From assembly GCA_031841125.1 (NCBI GenBank), contig CM063108.1:70590344-70654343 (forward strand): a stretch of DNA of 64,000 bases, given 5' to 3'. The position numbers were made by a program, and so were the translations under genes. The notes under the pieces are model-generated. The model was not told the DNA's origin, searched no databases, and was given only the letters and a program-made list of their open reading frames with translations. The DNA is from Acanthococcus lagerstroemiae. Taxonomy: Eukaryota; Arthropoda; Insecta; Hemiptera; Eriococcidae. Positions within the stretch are counted from its first letter, which is position 1. Each line of letters opens with the position of its first letter. Below, one piece after another: positions 1-11,923 of the stretch.

Positions 1-2800
1 TAAATTCGCATTTTCGACGTCATTCGCCATAATTTCGGGCACTCTCGGCTTGATTTGCGATACTTTTTGCTTTATGCGAGGTTACTAATGCCCACAAACC
101 TCCTGCTTGTCTTTACCTATCTGAAGAACGATGAATATATGTCCTGCTGATAACTTCCATCTTTGCGACTAGCCATAATGCCAGCAAGACGGTAAGTTGT
201 AGGTACGACAATACTTTTATTGCTATAGATAGGTACATAATGTATGATGTATAAGAGATGCTACATATAACAAGGTAACTCGCATTGATTTGTAATTAGA
301 CCTCGTGAGATCGTGTAAATTCGCTTGTTTGCATGTTGGAGCTCGTTTCATGTACTTTCTAGACACAGCATACATATGTACGTTGGACGCACATCTGATA
401 AGTCAAACCTTGATATTACTTTCAGTTATCACTCCAACTCATTTTTGGACCACGCGAACAACTGAAAGATGCTTTACTGAAAGTAGTTCTCTCGAAATAA
501 TGATACAGGTGGTGGTAATAATAATAATAATAATAAGAAGAAGAAGAATTATAATAATAAGAATTATAATGAGAAGCGTTTTTCTATTCGAATATTAGCT
601 TTAGATATTTTGTTTTTCGCACTTTATCAAACTTTTCCGGAATATTAACGCGGTTTGACATTTTTACATCAATTTCCAAGTTCTCAATGTATGTTGTTGT
701 CATAAGCTCGATAGTTTTTGTTTTTTTTTCTCGTTTTAACTTCGAGACCATTATTTTGGTACCTGCCCGAAATTCACGCCAGAAACACGTTTACTCCCTC
801 GATTATTTTTTTCTTCCCTTTGTAGATTATGGTCGTATTATTTGCAAATCAAAAATTCGGTTAGTAGTACTTAATAGTATTCTTTCTTTTTAATTTTATT
901 TATTTATTTATTTTTATTTTTTTTTGATGTTGTGAAAGAGGAGGAAAAAGAGGAAGAAAAAAAACTGCAACCTTCCAGGAGATCCACGAAACTGAATAAG
1001 TAGTCTACTATAAATCATTACATATAACAGAGACTCTAGAACCCGACGTACGAGTACATACATAAAATTCCGTATATTTTGGCATGAAAGCGAAATAGCG
1101 GTGTGGTACGCTTATCGCTTGTAAGGGCAATTCTACTAGGACGCTCTATTAGATTGCACTAAAGACGCCTACTGAAAAATTACAATTTTTGGAGAAAATC
1201 GTTTTCGGAAAATTGCTGTCGTATTTCAAGGAGCCTGATTGTAAATAAAAACTGATGTGAGAAACATGTCGGCACCCGTATTTCTCATTAATCAACGCGT
1301 AAAGTACACAAGTCAATTATTTATATGTATAGAGCAAAGACAACGGGCGTTGATATGTCGAGAGTTGTAGAGAAGAAGGGGAGGTAAATTCGTGTTTTCT
1401 CTAGAATATGTTAATTACATATATTATACCGAACGCTAGATGTTCATTTCTATACAAAAAATGAACCTTTTCAACGAGAAAAAAGGTATAAGGAATAGCA
1501 TAGCAGGAAGACGGGAAGCTTGAATCCCTCAGCCCCGCTCAGTATCCACGCGCATATCGAAATTAACTGCACACAGCGCCCATAGCTGCCCTCTTCGAAA
1601 TGTGCGAGTAATGTTATGCATGTAATTTCATTTTATTTTAAATTTTTCCATCAATGCCGTACAATTTTTCATTTTAACTCAAACGTACGAGCGGATAAAA
1701 ATTTAATACAAACTGCGTATATACATTTCAAAACGTACGTGTTTAAACAAAACTGCAAGTTTTATAGCGGCTGTCGTTGGAACGTTTGCAAATGAATTTT
1801 GGATGAATGCGATGCTTGCCGACGTCAAGAAAAAGAAGTTGAGAAGGGAGGGAAATTACAGCGTTTAAAATAATTTCGGGTCACCCAAACATTAAAACGT
1901 CCTTTTGTTCGGCATCGGAAACGAAATTTTGAGTTCTATACAACTGACTCTCCTCGACCCGAATGGAAAAGTATCCGTTATAGCAGTTACGAATTAAGTA
2001 CCTATTATGGCAAAGTAAGTCCATCCTAATCTTCATTAGGAGTTCATTATTCTCATTTTAACAAAATTTAAGAGGACCATGAACGAACAATTCCGATGTA
2101 CCTACAATTGTAAATTATCGTGAATTTTCACAACTTACCGACATCATTAGCAATACGTTTTTACATGTTTTTTTTTTCTTTTTTTTTATTTATTTATTTT
2201 TGAAACAATATTTATTAGATCAGAGATCAAATAAATTTCCTTCGAAGGGAGGGGGAGGCTATTTCGTCATAGATCTCCTGTGGTTGCGCGCTTGTGGTAC
2301 ACTATGATATAAGTATCAAACGCAGTACGATTTTTTTGAAAAGATTTGAAAGGCAACTGTAACCTTTTTTCATGGTTCCTGGAAAGGAATGAGAATGATT
2401 TTCGGCGACTACCGAGGAACCGTTTCTACGATTCAGTTTTGGTCTCTGTATGCAATCCAAAATCAACACGAATACGAGTACGTATGTAGGTACGAGTACA
2501 ACGAAAAAAATAAATTATTATATTATGTAGGTAGGTGGCGTGACGTAATAGCTATTTATGGTTGTCCCCTTTTTCAATAGCTGACTGGTCGAGGTCGTAA
2601 CCGCGAATTGGTTTTTCATTCTGGTAATAGGCTACCAATATCCGATTATTCTTTACACACGTGTATACGTCTTGTATACGTCTTACTTTTGACAATGACT
2701 CAAAATAAAGCGTTCGAACTTGTTGAAACGACTCACTTGATCCACAGTGAATAGGTAGGTTAGGTATTAGGTACTCGTAGCAAACACTCGCTCGATAGTG
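1..2800. other. Intergenic, no gene seen
   Basis: AT-rich upstream flank of the receptor cluster. It holds an AAT/AAG microsatellite at about 516-570, T-rich tracts near 720, 890-930 and 2160-2210, and scattered GTAGGTAGG-type words. Open frames here are under 100 codons, low in complexity, and match no family I know. No promoter could be assigned with confidence. Confidence 0.6.
516..570. repeat. AAT/AAG microsatellite
   Basis: Runs of ATA/TAA triplets merge into AGA triplets and then back into imperfect ATA triplets. Confidence 0.9.
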
Positions 2801-2827
2801 TGAATTCCTTTGATCAACACGATGTAT

Positions 2828-3721
2828 ATGTACACGCTGATGAGAGTAATGTCTTACTACCGACTGAAGAAAATCGAGTCGGTAACAGATATTTTCGCGC
2901 TGATCTACTATGTTCTGAGTATGTACGTGTATTTGCACGCGGCTTATCGGTGTTTTACGTACTTAATCCTATTCGAGGTACCCGTCTTGGAGTTGAAGTA
3001 TGTTCTTCGGATGATGCACGCCATATTTTACATTATTTCGCCGCTGATAAACATGATATATTTTGGCTTTTGCACGCGCGTTAGTTTCCAAATCCGTCTT
3101 CAACAGTTGTTCGATGAAATGAGGATGAATAAGATGTTCTTCATTACGGACTACGGCGAAACTGATGTCTACATGCGTTTGTATGTTTATGCGAATGTGA
3201 CGGTAGTCGTCTGTTATTCAGTGTCCTTAATGTTCTCGCTGAACGTTAGTCTCTGGTATTACTGGTTCGAATACCTCACTTTGCCACTGATAGAAATATG
3301 GGATTTGACGCCGAGTTTATATTACTTATACCTCCTGGTCCAGCTCGTCAAACTGAATGACGCGATCATAAGCGAACTGATTCGCTACAAATTAAGCACT
3401 CTAGCTATCTACACGGAAATATGTCCGCTAAGTGTTCAACAAATACCGTCATTGAGGAACTTCCCGTCGTCGAAACGCAAACTGGCGAAGCTGCTAAATT
3501 TATACGAAAAAATTTTTCACGTTTGTTACGATGTACTGCCTTCGGAATACGGCTTCATATCAATTCTAATGATGATAACGTACTCGTTAAGCATGCTCCA
3601 CGACTGTTCGTACGTGTTAACATTGCCACCAGTACCCATGATCATAGCGGGTTCGAGAACCGCACACAAGATTTGGTTCTTGATCATGTTTTTCGGAATC
3701 TGTGAAAAAGCCAAAACGACG
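2828..3721 (+). CDS. Gustatory receptor-like 5' exon 1 (subfamily 1)
   Basis: Large first coding exon, 298 codons from the ATG at 2828. In-frame ATGs also occur at 2810 and 2822; 2828 is chosen because its MYTLMRVMSYYR aligns with the starts of the two paralogues downstream. The product is a multi-pass membrane protein: hydrophobic stretches lie near residues 20-42, 62-85, 118-142, 155-182, 240-265 and 275-298. It shares the segment PLIEIWDLTPSLYYLY and the later YxVLPSEYG/MMITYSLS block with the exons at 6545 and 8779. The exon ends at KTT followed by a phase-0 GTAAGT donor at 3722. It lacks the seventh membrane segment and the TYxxxxxQF end of the GR family, which must come from downstream 3' exons. 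No such exons are visible before the next paralogue, so it probably splices to the set at 23109-24081. The frame is intact. Ligand unknown. Confidence 0.82.
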
Positions 3722-4186
3722 GTAAGTTACCCACTTAATTGCTACCTAAACCAAGTTGCCGAAGAGAACTCGTCGAGAAATACCTAATATAATTACGAAC
3801 GGGTATCTACGAGAAGAGAAAAAAAAAATTAAGAAATAACCCGAGTCATAAAACGGGGTGTGAAAAGAGAAAAGAGGAGTAAATGTCGCAGAGAGAAAAT
3901 CAGACAGATGCCACAATGTTACTCAGCTCACGCGAGGGGCAAGACTACAAATATTTTTACGAATACTAGTTAGTTCTTTGCCAATTCGATTTAAGGAGTT
4001 TGTGTAAAAGTTAAAGAATGTCCGCGGTGGAAAGGGAACGAGGCAGTGGCGTGCGGTGAGTTCTTCTAGGAGGTAAGCGATAAGTGTAGACAGGGATGTA
4101 CCAAAAAGTTTTTCTGTAAGGGAGACGGGGGCCAAAACTTGTGAAAGTTCCAACTGACTCAATAAAAAATTTCTAAGTATCAAAGC

Positions 4187-4211
4187 AAAAAAAAAAAAAA
4201 AAAAAAAAAAA
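4187..4211. repeat. A25 homopolymer
   Basis: Twenty-five A residues. It could be a retroposon tail on the + strand, but no element body could be recognised upstream. Confidence 0.9.
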
Positions 4212-4736
4212 CCCTTTGCCTTATTGGAATTTTCCAACTTCTCAACTCAATTCCCAAGTATTAAAGCAAAAAAAGCCTTTTGACGTGTTGGATTTTCCCA
4301 ACTCCGCCTGACTGAAATTGTAAAGCTTCTCAACTGCTGAGCGAAAAATTCCTACATATGTCCCTGAGCATAGAGGTAAAGTAAAACTCAGAATAAAAGT
4401 ATAAAACATGCTACTACAAAAGGGCATTGATCAAATTATTCAAGTTGTTGTATCCCTGTGCAGGGTCATTCCATATGAATTTATCCGTTTCTGTGACGAA
4501 TAATAGACATGGCCAACAAAACAGTTTTCCACCATCTTCACAATGGGTTAACTACAAAAGGTATTCATATTGCGATACATGAAAATGTCTAGTAAAAATC
4601 GAACCACCTTTCTTTTGCCCAGTTTCTAAAGATGGTATTTCTGGTTTAGGCTTACCACCATTTATAATTTCTAATTGTTTATCAAGAGTAAATCGCGAAA
4701 ACGGGTTTTCAATAAGAACTGGAGTACACATTTTGT

Positions 4737-4753
4737 GGGGGGGGGGGGGGGGG
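4737..4753. repeat. G17 homopolymer
   Basis: Seventeen G residues in an AT-rich surrounding. Shorter G or C runs recur at about 17977, 20838, 25370, 28100 and 29925. Confidence 0.9.
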
Positions 4754-5624
4754 AAGGCGGACCATTCAAACAAAACGCGTTGACTAGTAGAAGAACATAA
4801 TCACGTTTCGCTGAAAAACTTCGACGTTTGTGTGTCGCTAAGCCGAGCGCCGAGCCAAGCTAGACTCAAAGCGCTTCCAGAACGGAACCCAGTGCACAGG
4901 TTTTGTCGCGTTGAAAGTACTAGTGTGTTTTTGTGTTGGTAATTTGCACGGAGGCAGGGGGTAGTCGTGCAATGTTACGTGCAGTATGGAAAAGAAGCGA
5001 TAGATCCAGCGCACACTTCGCTCGCTGGCCTATACGAATATGTACGAGGATTGCCGAACGCCGAACAGTAGGTATATGCTTCTGTTTCAACTGTATCCTC
5101 ACGTATCTCCAGTAAATTTATTATATTACTTATTAAGCGTACGCCTCGATACAGTCTCTGTTTTTCCCAGTGTTTCATTATCTTTTATTTGTTACAAGTT
5201 GAAGTTGATATTGTATAGATATGAAAACTTATTTTATCGGAAATTTTCAGGGTAAGCGATGCTTACCTTGCTTGCCTGGAATGCACGCCACTGGAACGAG
5301 GCCACACGCTTCCTTTAGATTTAATGAGAAGAAAGCCATACCGCCAGTCCGAAATTTCCCCAGAAAATATATTTCAATATTTTACGACCCAATTTTGAAA
5401 AAAAAAGACTACCTTATTTAACCCAAGAGTTCGTGAGCAGGGCTCTCCGTGTTCATCTTCCCGTAAATGTCCTGGTCATTAGAAAAAGCAGACCAGGGTG
5501 TACTTTCGTAAGAGCCTCTTTTGTAATCGAGCAAAGAAGGATAATGAAAGATAAGGACGAAAAAAAAACAACATATGATAATCCCATACTCGTTTTAAGA
5601 TGTCCTAAAAAAGTTGGCAAGAGA

Positions 5625-6085
5625 CTCGACGAGTCTTAGTTTGACAAATAGACTACTTACCTAATGTGTGGTGGGACGTATGGCGATGCATTAAGAAGCT
5701 TATACTAGTCTCGGAATGTTCTGAGGAGTCGTAAGGACATATTTACAAGGAATCTCGGAAACTAATAAGAGCTGAATGTTTAGACGAGACTTAGACAGCT
5801 TTATGTAAGTTGGAAAGAGTTCTGATGAGTTTGAAACGAAGTCTCAAGCGTACCTAGAAGCCCTTTATAAACAAGTCTGGAAGAGTCTTGAAAAACATCG
5901 AAGAAAGCAGGATAAGCTTTTAAAGACTCCTAACACAAGTTCGGATGAGTTTTGAAATATCTGAGCGAATTTCTAAATAAGAAGCCTGGCAGTGGGTTAA
6001 AAAAAAATGGCGAGAGCTAAGACAACCTGTAAGGATTTTAGCTAGGCTTCGAACAGTTTCAGCGAATCTTAAATCCGCAAGAGTC
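5625..6085. repeat. Degenerate AGTCTTGAA-type repeat field
   Basis: Loose repetition of words such as GAGTCTTAG, GAGTTCTGA, AAGTCTGGAAGAGTCTTGA and ACTCCTAA, with no fixed unit. A similar field lies at about 34545-34745. It is probably degenerate satellite-like or expanded simple sequence and has no coding capacity. Confidence 0.55.
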
Positions 6086-6544
6086 CCGAATGACAGGAAA
6101 GATGTGTCAAAATACGAGTATGAATCTAAAAAAGATAGGGAAAAAGAGTTCTTTGTAGTTGTTGCTGGGGCACATTTTGTCAGAATTCGAACCTGTCCGT
6201 TTCCTTATTACTTAAAATCCAGAGCGAGAGCCATGTGCCATTGATAAAATCAATTACAATAAGCATGTAGATGTATTGTTATGTGTGTGTCATTCGTAAC
6301 CTCGAGCTAGCTTTCATTTTAATAAAATAACGCCTAAACGCGGTACACAAGTGGTAATGGCAAGTCTAAACAATGGTCCCGAAAAGTGCCCGCATTATAC
6401 CGCAATTTACAATAAATTTTATTCAACCTGGTCGTTTAGAGACGGGCTATTCGAGTTGTGTCGAACACAATCGATTATTCCACCAACACTAGCACTGCTC
6501 AGTGCCGAGGGCTTAATGCCCAGCAGCATACAAGACGGTTCGCA

Positions 6545-7447
6545 ATGCACTTTTTAATGAGAGTACTGTCTTATTACCGAATTACAAAAGTAGCTTCAGT
6601 GACCGATATGTTCGCAGTTATTTACTATTTTCTGAACGTATGTTTGTACTTGTTCGCGGCTTATCGATGCGTCTCATTTATAATCCGGCGGTGGGCCCCA
6701 GTATTCGAATTGAAGTTTGTTCTGCAAATGATACATCAACTATTTTACCTTTCTTCGCCGTTCATAAATTTAATTTATTTTGGTTTCTTCGCACGCGTTA
6801 GTTTCAACGTATACCATCGTGAACTGCTAGATGAAATACGAACGAATAACGTGCTAGATTCGACGGATTACGGTAAGATTGGCGAGGTTCGTCGTGAAAT
6901 TTGCATGGATACGTTCATTTATGCGAACGTGATCGGAGTCCTAGGCTATTCCGTAGCCTTGATGCACGTAGTCGGCGTCGCTTCCTGGTACGAATACATC
7001 CCGCTCCCATTGATCGAAATATGGGATTTGACACCGAGTTTGTACTACCTACACCTACTAGTCCAGTTTGTAAAACTAAACGACGTGATTATAGACGAAT
7101 TAGTTGGATGCAAAAAGAGAAAATTACTCTTCTACGGGGAAATGAATCCGCAAAAAGCTAATGCTCGCCGATCTTTGAGAAACATCCCGTTATCGTCAAG
7201 ACGCAGACTCGCGAAGCTGTTCGAGTTGTACAAGAAGATTTTGCGTGTTTGCTACGAGGTACTACCTTCGGAATACGGTTGCATGTATATTCTCTTGATG
7301 ATGACCTATTCATTGAGTCTGATGCACGACTGTTTATTTGTACCCAAAATGCCGAAAAAAGCCATGATAATTGCCAGTTTAAGGACGGCACACAAACTTA
7401 CGTTCTTCGTCGTGTTCTTCGGGGTCGGGGAAAACGCCAGGTTGATG
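6545..7447 (+). CDS. Gustatory receptor-like 5' exon 2 (subfamily 1)
   Basis: Large first coding exon, 301 codons from the ATG at 6545. The frame is open further upstream to 6458, but MHFLMRVLSYYR aligns with the starts of its paralogues. Six hydrophobic stretches are present. Shared blocks are SVTDMFAVIYYFLNV, PLIEIWDLTPSLYYLH, FELYKKILRVCYEVLPSEYG and LLMMTYSLSLMHDC. It ends ENARLM at a phase-0 GTAAGT donor (7448), the same alignment point as in the exons at 2828 and 8779. The seventh membrane segment is absent and no receptor 3' exons are visible before 8779. The neighbouring paralogues lie on the same strand about 2.8 kb upstream and 1.3 kb downstream, which suggests tandem duplication of the first exon. 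The frame is intact, which argues against a dead fragment. Confidence 0.82.
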
Positions 7448-7738
7448 GTAAGTCATGCAATTACCTATAGCTAGACAGCTATAGACGTATACAATACGCG
7501 ATTGCGCTCGTTGGAAATCGGTTAGGTATATCTACTACGTCATTACTACGAGTATAAACAGAGAAGAGAGAGCGAGTCATCACTATAAGAATAATAACAA
7601 CAACAAGCTTACGAGCCAGTCTACAGAAGAATCTCACGACTAATCATCATACTGCGTAGATAGAAAACAGTATCTATAAGTATATAATATATCGATATCG
7701 ACCGTGTATGTATATGCAACACCTACCTCGTAACCTAC

Positions 7739-7741
<3 letters not shown>

Positions 7742-7769
<28 letters not shown>

Positions 7770-7783
7770 TATTATTATTATTT
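7742..7783. repeat. TAA/ATT microsatellite
   Basis: A run of TAA triplets passes directly into ATT triplets, which can fold back as a perfect hairpin. Confidence 0.9.
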
Positions 7784-7871
7784 AGTCCTTCGGGCCTCGC
7801 AAGGGGTTCCGCACTTGGACCCCCCCCCCGATCTATTTTGTTTTGAGTTTACAGCTAAAATATAAAGAACA

Positions 7872-8061
7872 TGGAACATGCTTTAGCTAGCCAAACGTTT
7901 CTGTACAAAACGTTTACTTGATGGCCAATATTTTTAGTAATGATATTAAATAAATAAATTTCTATGGAAATTTTTATTAACAACACGAGCTCATGAGGTG
8001 CCGTTACGAAATTTCGTATCGTTTTCTGGCAGTTAGCTCATGACTAAAGCATGTTCCATGC
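7872..8061. mobile_element. Short MITE-like inverted repeat
   Basis: The ends carry CATGGAACATGCTTTAG on one side and its reverse complement CTAAAGCATGTTCCATG on the other, 17 bases without mismatch, about 190 bp apart. The interior is AT-rich and non-coding. It is a small non-autonomous element of unknown superfamily. Exact limits and target duplication were not resolved. Confidence 0.6.
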
Positions 8062-8778
8062 TAAAACAAAGTTGAGGGAGAAGTGTGAAACATCAGGTAC
8101 ATGAAAAACAATTCGTAAGCCACGGAAATCGATTATTTAATCCCGAAAATTTGTGCGGATTACTAGGTGTTGCATTTACATAGTCGATATGCTGTGTAGG
8201 TGTATGCTACTTATTTTCTGAGCTCTCCAACGTATTTGTCAGGTTAACAGAAAAAAATAGAAAAATAATACGTCCGAAGTCCTATTCGAGTATCTTATAC
8301 TTCAGGCGAAGTTCCACGGGAGGGGAGGGGTGGGAATCTGCGGGGAGGAGAAAATCTACGGGAGAGGAGCAGTAAAAAATTTTCGCGCACTTTTCCTTCT
8401 GCCATTTCCCTCCACAAAATGATCGTCTGGATCCGCGCCTGATACTCTCGACTAATTTTGCTAACAAATGACCATCGATCAGTTTTTCATTTTCCTAAAA
8501 ACGTTCCTCGACATTTATATTATTATACCGGGGTTACAAGTAGATATCGAGTACCTACTCGTATATAGATATGTCGGCACCTATACATTGTAATATGTAT
8601 CCACTCGATTTGATAATCGTTCGATGAGGCGCGCCTCCATCGTGCGACTCGTTGGCAACTATAGCGTTAGGCACCTACTCTATTCATGTTTTTCCAAATA
8701 GGTAGGTAGGTAGTCATTGTATTGCAGAGTACAGGAGTACAGATGAACCACAGCCCACCATTGTGAAAACACCCCGGT
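8062..8778. other. Intergenic/intronic, no gene seen
   Basis: Contains GTAGGTAGG runs (about 8701-8714) and short open frames without recognisable products. No receptor 3' exon was found. It includes the immediate upstream flank of the exon at 8779; no clear TATA box or initiator was identified. Confidence 0.5.
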
Positions 8779-9660
8779 ATGCATCTTCTGATGGTCATTC
8801 TGTGCTACTACAGAGTAGAACGAGCGACATCGGTAACTGGTATTCTGGCCATAATTTATTACGCTTTACATACGTGCGTGTATTTCGGGACGGTATATCG
8901 GTGTTACGCTTGGATTGTAAGAATTGACCAAGAATCGTTCGAGTTAAAATTCATTCTAGTAATACTGCATCAAAGTTTCCATATTCTTTCGCCGTGCGTA
9001 GACCACATCCTGTTCAGCTTCATACGTTTCAATACCAAAGTCTGGTTCGGTCAGATGTTCGACAAGTTGCGAAAAAATAGGGTATACGTGGACGCAGACT
9101 CGAACAGTTTCCGATGGAACGTATATTTCTATACAAACGTGGTTATATCCTTGACCTACACGTTAACTTTCGTATACTTCATGGGTTCGACAGACTGGCT
9201 CGATTACATTCCCCTACCGATGGTGGAGCTGTGGAATTTAGTTCCAAACGTGTATTATTTGTACCTAGTCAATCAGTTTGTTATGTTGAACGACGCGATG
9301 GTAAACGAGCTAGTCGGATGCAAATTAACTCAACTAATGGCTTTTCCGAAGATGCGTCCATTCTACGCGTATAATGTTCCTCCAACTTTAAAAAGTTTCC
9401 CAATGTCGAGTAAGCAAAGGATGAAAAAGTTAATGCAGTTTACGAAGAACATTCTCCGAACTGGTTACAATATACCTAACACAGAATACGGAATGATAAA
9501 TATTCTCCTAATGATTACGTATTCTTTGAGCTTCGTACACGATAGCGTAATTATTATGAAATTACCGCTACTAGCTCAAATACCATCGTGTATTAGAACG
9601 GTACACAAATTTACATTCTTAGTCACCTTTTTCGGAATCGGCCAGAAATCCAAACAGAAA
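8779..9660 (+). CDS. Gustatory receptor-like 5' exon 3 (subfamily 1)
   Basis: Large first coding exon, 294 codons from the ATG at 8779, starting MHLLMVILCYYR like its two paralogues. Conserved blocks are SVTGILAIIYYAL, PLPMVELWNLVPNVYYLY, MLNDAMVNELVGCK and LLMITYSLSFVHD. It ends GQKSKQK at a phase-0 GTAAGT donor (9661). It is the most divergent of the three, for example VELWNLVPN in place of IEIWDLTPS. The downstream intron has taken in a MULE transposon. Beyond that lies a decayed 3' exon set (12607-13250) that was probably its own. The reading frame of this exon is nevertheless intact, so either it now splices to the intact set at 23109-24081 or it died recently. Confidence 0.8.
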
Positions 9661-10151
9661 GTAAGTACCTGCCCACCTAAACTAAATATTACTTATTTAA
9701 GGGCTTCTTAGTCGCTGTTATTACAGATTCGATATAGGGTGTACTCGTACCATACCTAACCGATGGTAATATATTTAATGTCGCTCTATGTGAATTGCGC
9801 CATTTGTGGTGCGCATTGCGCGCCGTCTCTTCTAAAACCAGAGGGATGAATTGCACCGCGTACATAAAAATAACAAAATCCCAATTGCGCCGCGAACGAT
9901 TCGCTTATTATAATTCGACACGAAATTGATAAGACATCGGGTAATGGAAATCCTACGATAAATACTACAGGCCGTAACTCGTTTTCGCACATAATCCTAA
10001 GATATAAGAACAAGGTGCGATACGTTTGAGCACAGATAACTTTAAGCCCGGCAACACGTTTCCACACAGGAACGAAACGTGTGTAATGCAGCATGTTTAA
10101 TTTTCATTTGGGCCAAAGCTGGTTTCGGCAAATACAAGAGGTTCGAGAACC

Positions 10152-11923
10152 TTGTATTGCCTACACGACTGCGTATTCAGATATCGGCAAATGGCTGAAG
10201 TGATTTTTCGGATTGCAGTACCTGCAGCCGGTTTCGTAGTTTTAGTGTCGAAAGCACCAAATGGTGACTTATGTACGTCCTTCACCGACTACATCCATGA
10301 AAATTACATCTCAGAGGACGCGCCTATCCACCCGAACTATGGGCTGCACAACCATCCCTAGACCCGTGGTATAACGCGGTTGAAAGTTTTCATTCACATT
10401 AGGTATAATGGTCTGCTTTATCACGCAAAACCACACATTTACAAAGTGATATCCGCTATTCAAGAGCTCCAAGTCGAATCTGATTTGAAAATTAACTCAG
10501 TTAATCAGAATATGCGGAAACCTCCGGAGCAGCGAAATCGTCACGAAAATGGAGACCATATAATTGACGCATACGCCTCGTCTAAAGCAGGTCGTACGAG
10601 CCTCCAGCGATACCTGCAATTTGTAGGCTATCGGTGCCAACCCACTAAAATAGTGTAGGCCTAATGTGTGTGCAGCACTTTTTAATCACGCCTGTAACTA
10701 TGCAGCCAGTCCTAAGCTTTTTTTAATCACGCCTGTAACTATGCAGCCAGTCCTAAGCTTGGTGTAAGTGTGAGAAGGAAAAGTGTTGTGCGCAAACATG
10801 TTGCAAAGATTACGGGCCTATGTGCGCAAATAGGTTCACTCTTTGTGTGGAAACTGGCCCTTTTTTATCTGAAAGGGCGCAAACGTGCTTCGCACATACT
10901 ACGGATGTGAATCAAAATTGGAAAAATCTGCATGTAGCCCGTCATTCTGTCCTGCTGTGCATTCCAAAGTTATTGACCGAGGCTTGTGAGACGATAACTT
11001 CAATGGCTACGCTTTCTTCAGTAGCAGAAGAAATATTGCTCTTCAAAGACGCCGACCGACCTACTCGTAATCATTTGGAATATGTAGCTGAAAATGATAA
11101 ATACTTGATCGACGGGACTTTCAAATATTACTTGAAACTGTTTTATCAAACAATAACGATACATACTGTCAAAAGTGGCCAATTTGTGCCCCTTACATTC
11201 CTCTTACTACGTGATAAGAAAGGAAACACTTACATCAATGCCTCTGTAGCGCTGATAGGAGAAACTGCGAAATTGGAAATTAATTTACGTTCCAAGACAC
11301 TGTTGTCTGCGATTCTGAGAAAGCATTACACGACGCAACACTACTTGCTGTGTGGCCTGCCGCAGATATTGTAGGGTGTCGCATCCACTTGACTCAAGCC
11401 TAGTGATGGAGAATTCAAGGAGTACAAAGCTCAGAAGGAGACTGGATAGTGGTTGCAGTTGCTTTTGGGTTAACTTTACTGACTCCTGAGGAAGCAGTAG
11501 AGTGCGTCTATGACGAGTTTATGGCCTCGATGCCTACTGACAATGAAGGTATAATGAAGCTCATCGATTATACATTAATGATACGCACAGCGCGGATGGA
11601 GCTAAATTTCCTTCATACTTATGGGCTGCCACGGAGGCAGAAGACCGAACCCCGAATGCGTGCGAAGCGTTCCATTCGCACCTCGGCACTCATTTTCATC
11701 ATTCGCACCCTGTCGTCATATTGTTCATTATTGACCTGAAAGCGCCGCAGCGTAATACTGAAAAGTGTAAAAGGACAGTTGACAAAAATGCGCATGTAAC
11801 AAACAATCGCATTACTCGTCGCCAAGTTGCAACCAATGCAAACATTCAGAAATATCGAAATGAAGAGATTATGCGTCTCGCTTACGTGAAACTAGTGTCC
11901 TACACTTACGCTATGAAGGTATA
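10152..11923 (+). pseudogene. MULE transposase pseudogene with FLYWCH-like N-terminus
   Basis: Segments in several frames together look like a MULE transposase. Near 10330-10361 a piece ends PNYGLHNHP, the C-terminal part of a FLYWCH/GCM1-type zinc finger. At 10820-11374 a piece contains YLIDGTFKYYLKLFYQ and FVPLTFLLLRDKKGNTY, the start of the MULE catalytic domain; the aspartate of IDGTF is the expected first catalytic residue. At about 11640-11740, in another frame from the piece at 11449, RTPNACEAFHSHL resembles the RTNNxxEsFHxxL block that closes MULE domains. Stop codons and frame changes separate these parts, so no active protein can be made. It presumably catalysed cut-and-paste transposition in the nucleus. 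Confidence 0.75.
10681..10762. repeat. 41-bp tandem duplication inside the MULE
   Basis: TTTAATCACGCCTGTAACTA and the following bases through CCTAAGCTT occur twice with a 41-bp period and no mismatch, which points to a recent slippage duplication. Confidence 0.9.

Larger units (their letters stand above)
3790..6544. other. Intergenic/intronic, no gene seen
   Basis: No convincing receptor 3' exon was found here on reading acceptors and the CG...TY...QF signature. The stretch contains an A25 run (4187-4211), imperfect copies of an 'AAGTATYAAAGCAAAA' word near 4166 and 4256, a G17 run (4737-4753), and a degenerate repeat field at 5625-6085. If the shared-exon model holds, it is intron of the exon at 2828. 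Confidence 0.5.

Noticed and set aside
2752..2770. TTAGG-like words suggesting telomeric repeat
   Set aside because: Only two imperfect units, part of the common GTAGGTAGG words of this genome.
2552..2938. 128-codon open frame on the minus strand
   Set aside because: It overlaps the start of the receptor exon on the other strand, has no family features, and is best explained as an antisense shadow plus chance.
5171..5218. Receptor-like last exon (CFIIFYLLQVEVDIV, stop) after TTCCCAG
   Set aside because: The spacing from Y to Q is one residue short, no exon B was found before it, and such hydrophobic stretches occur by chance in AT-rich DNA.
8147..8180. CGLL-like peptide resembling receptor exon B
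   Set aside because: There is no acceptor at the right distance, a stop follows at once, and there is no donor.
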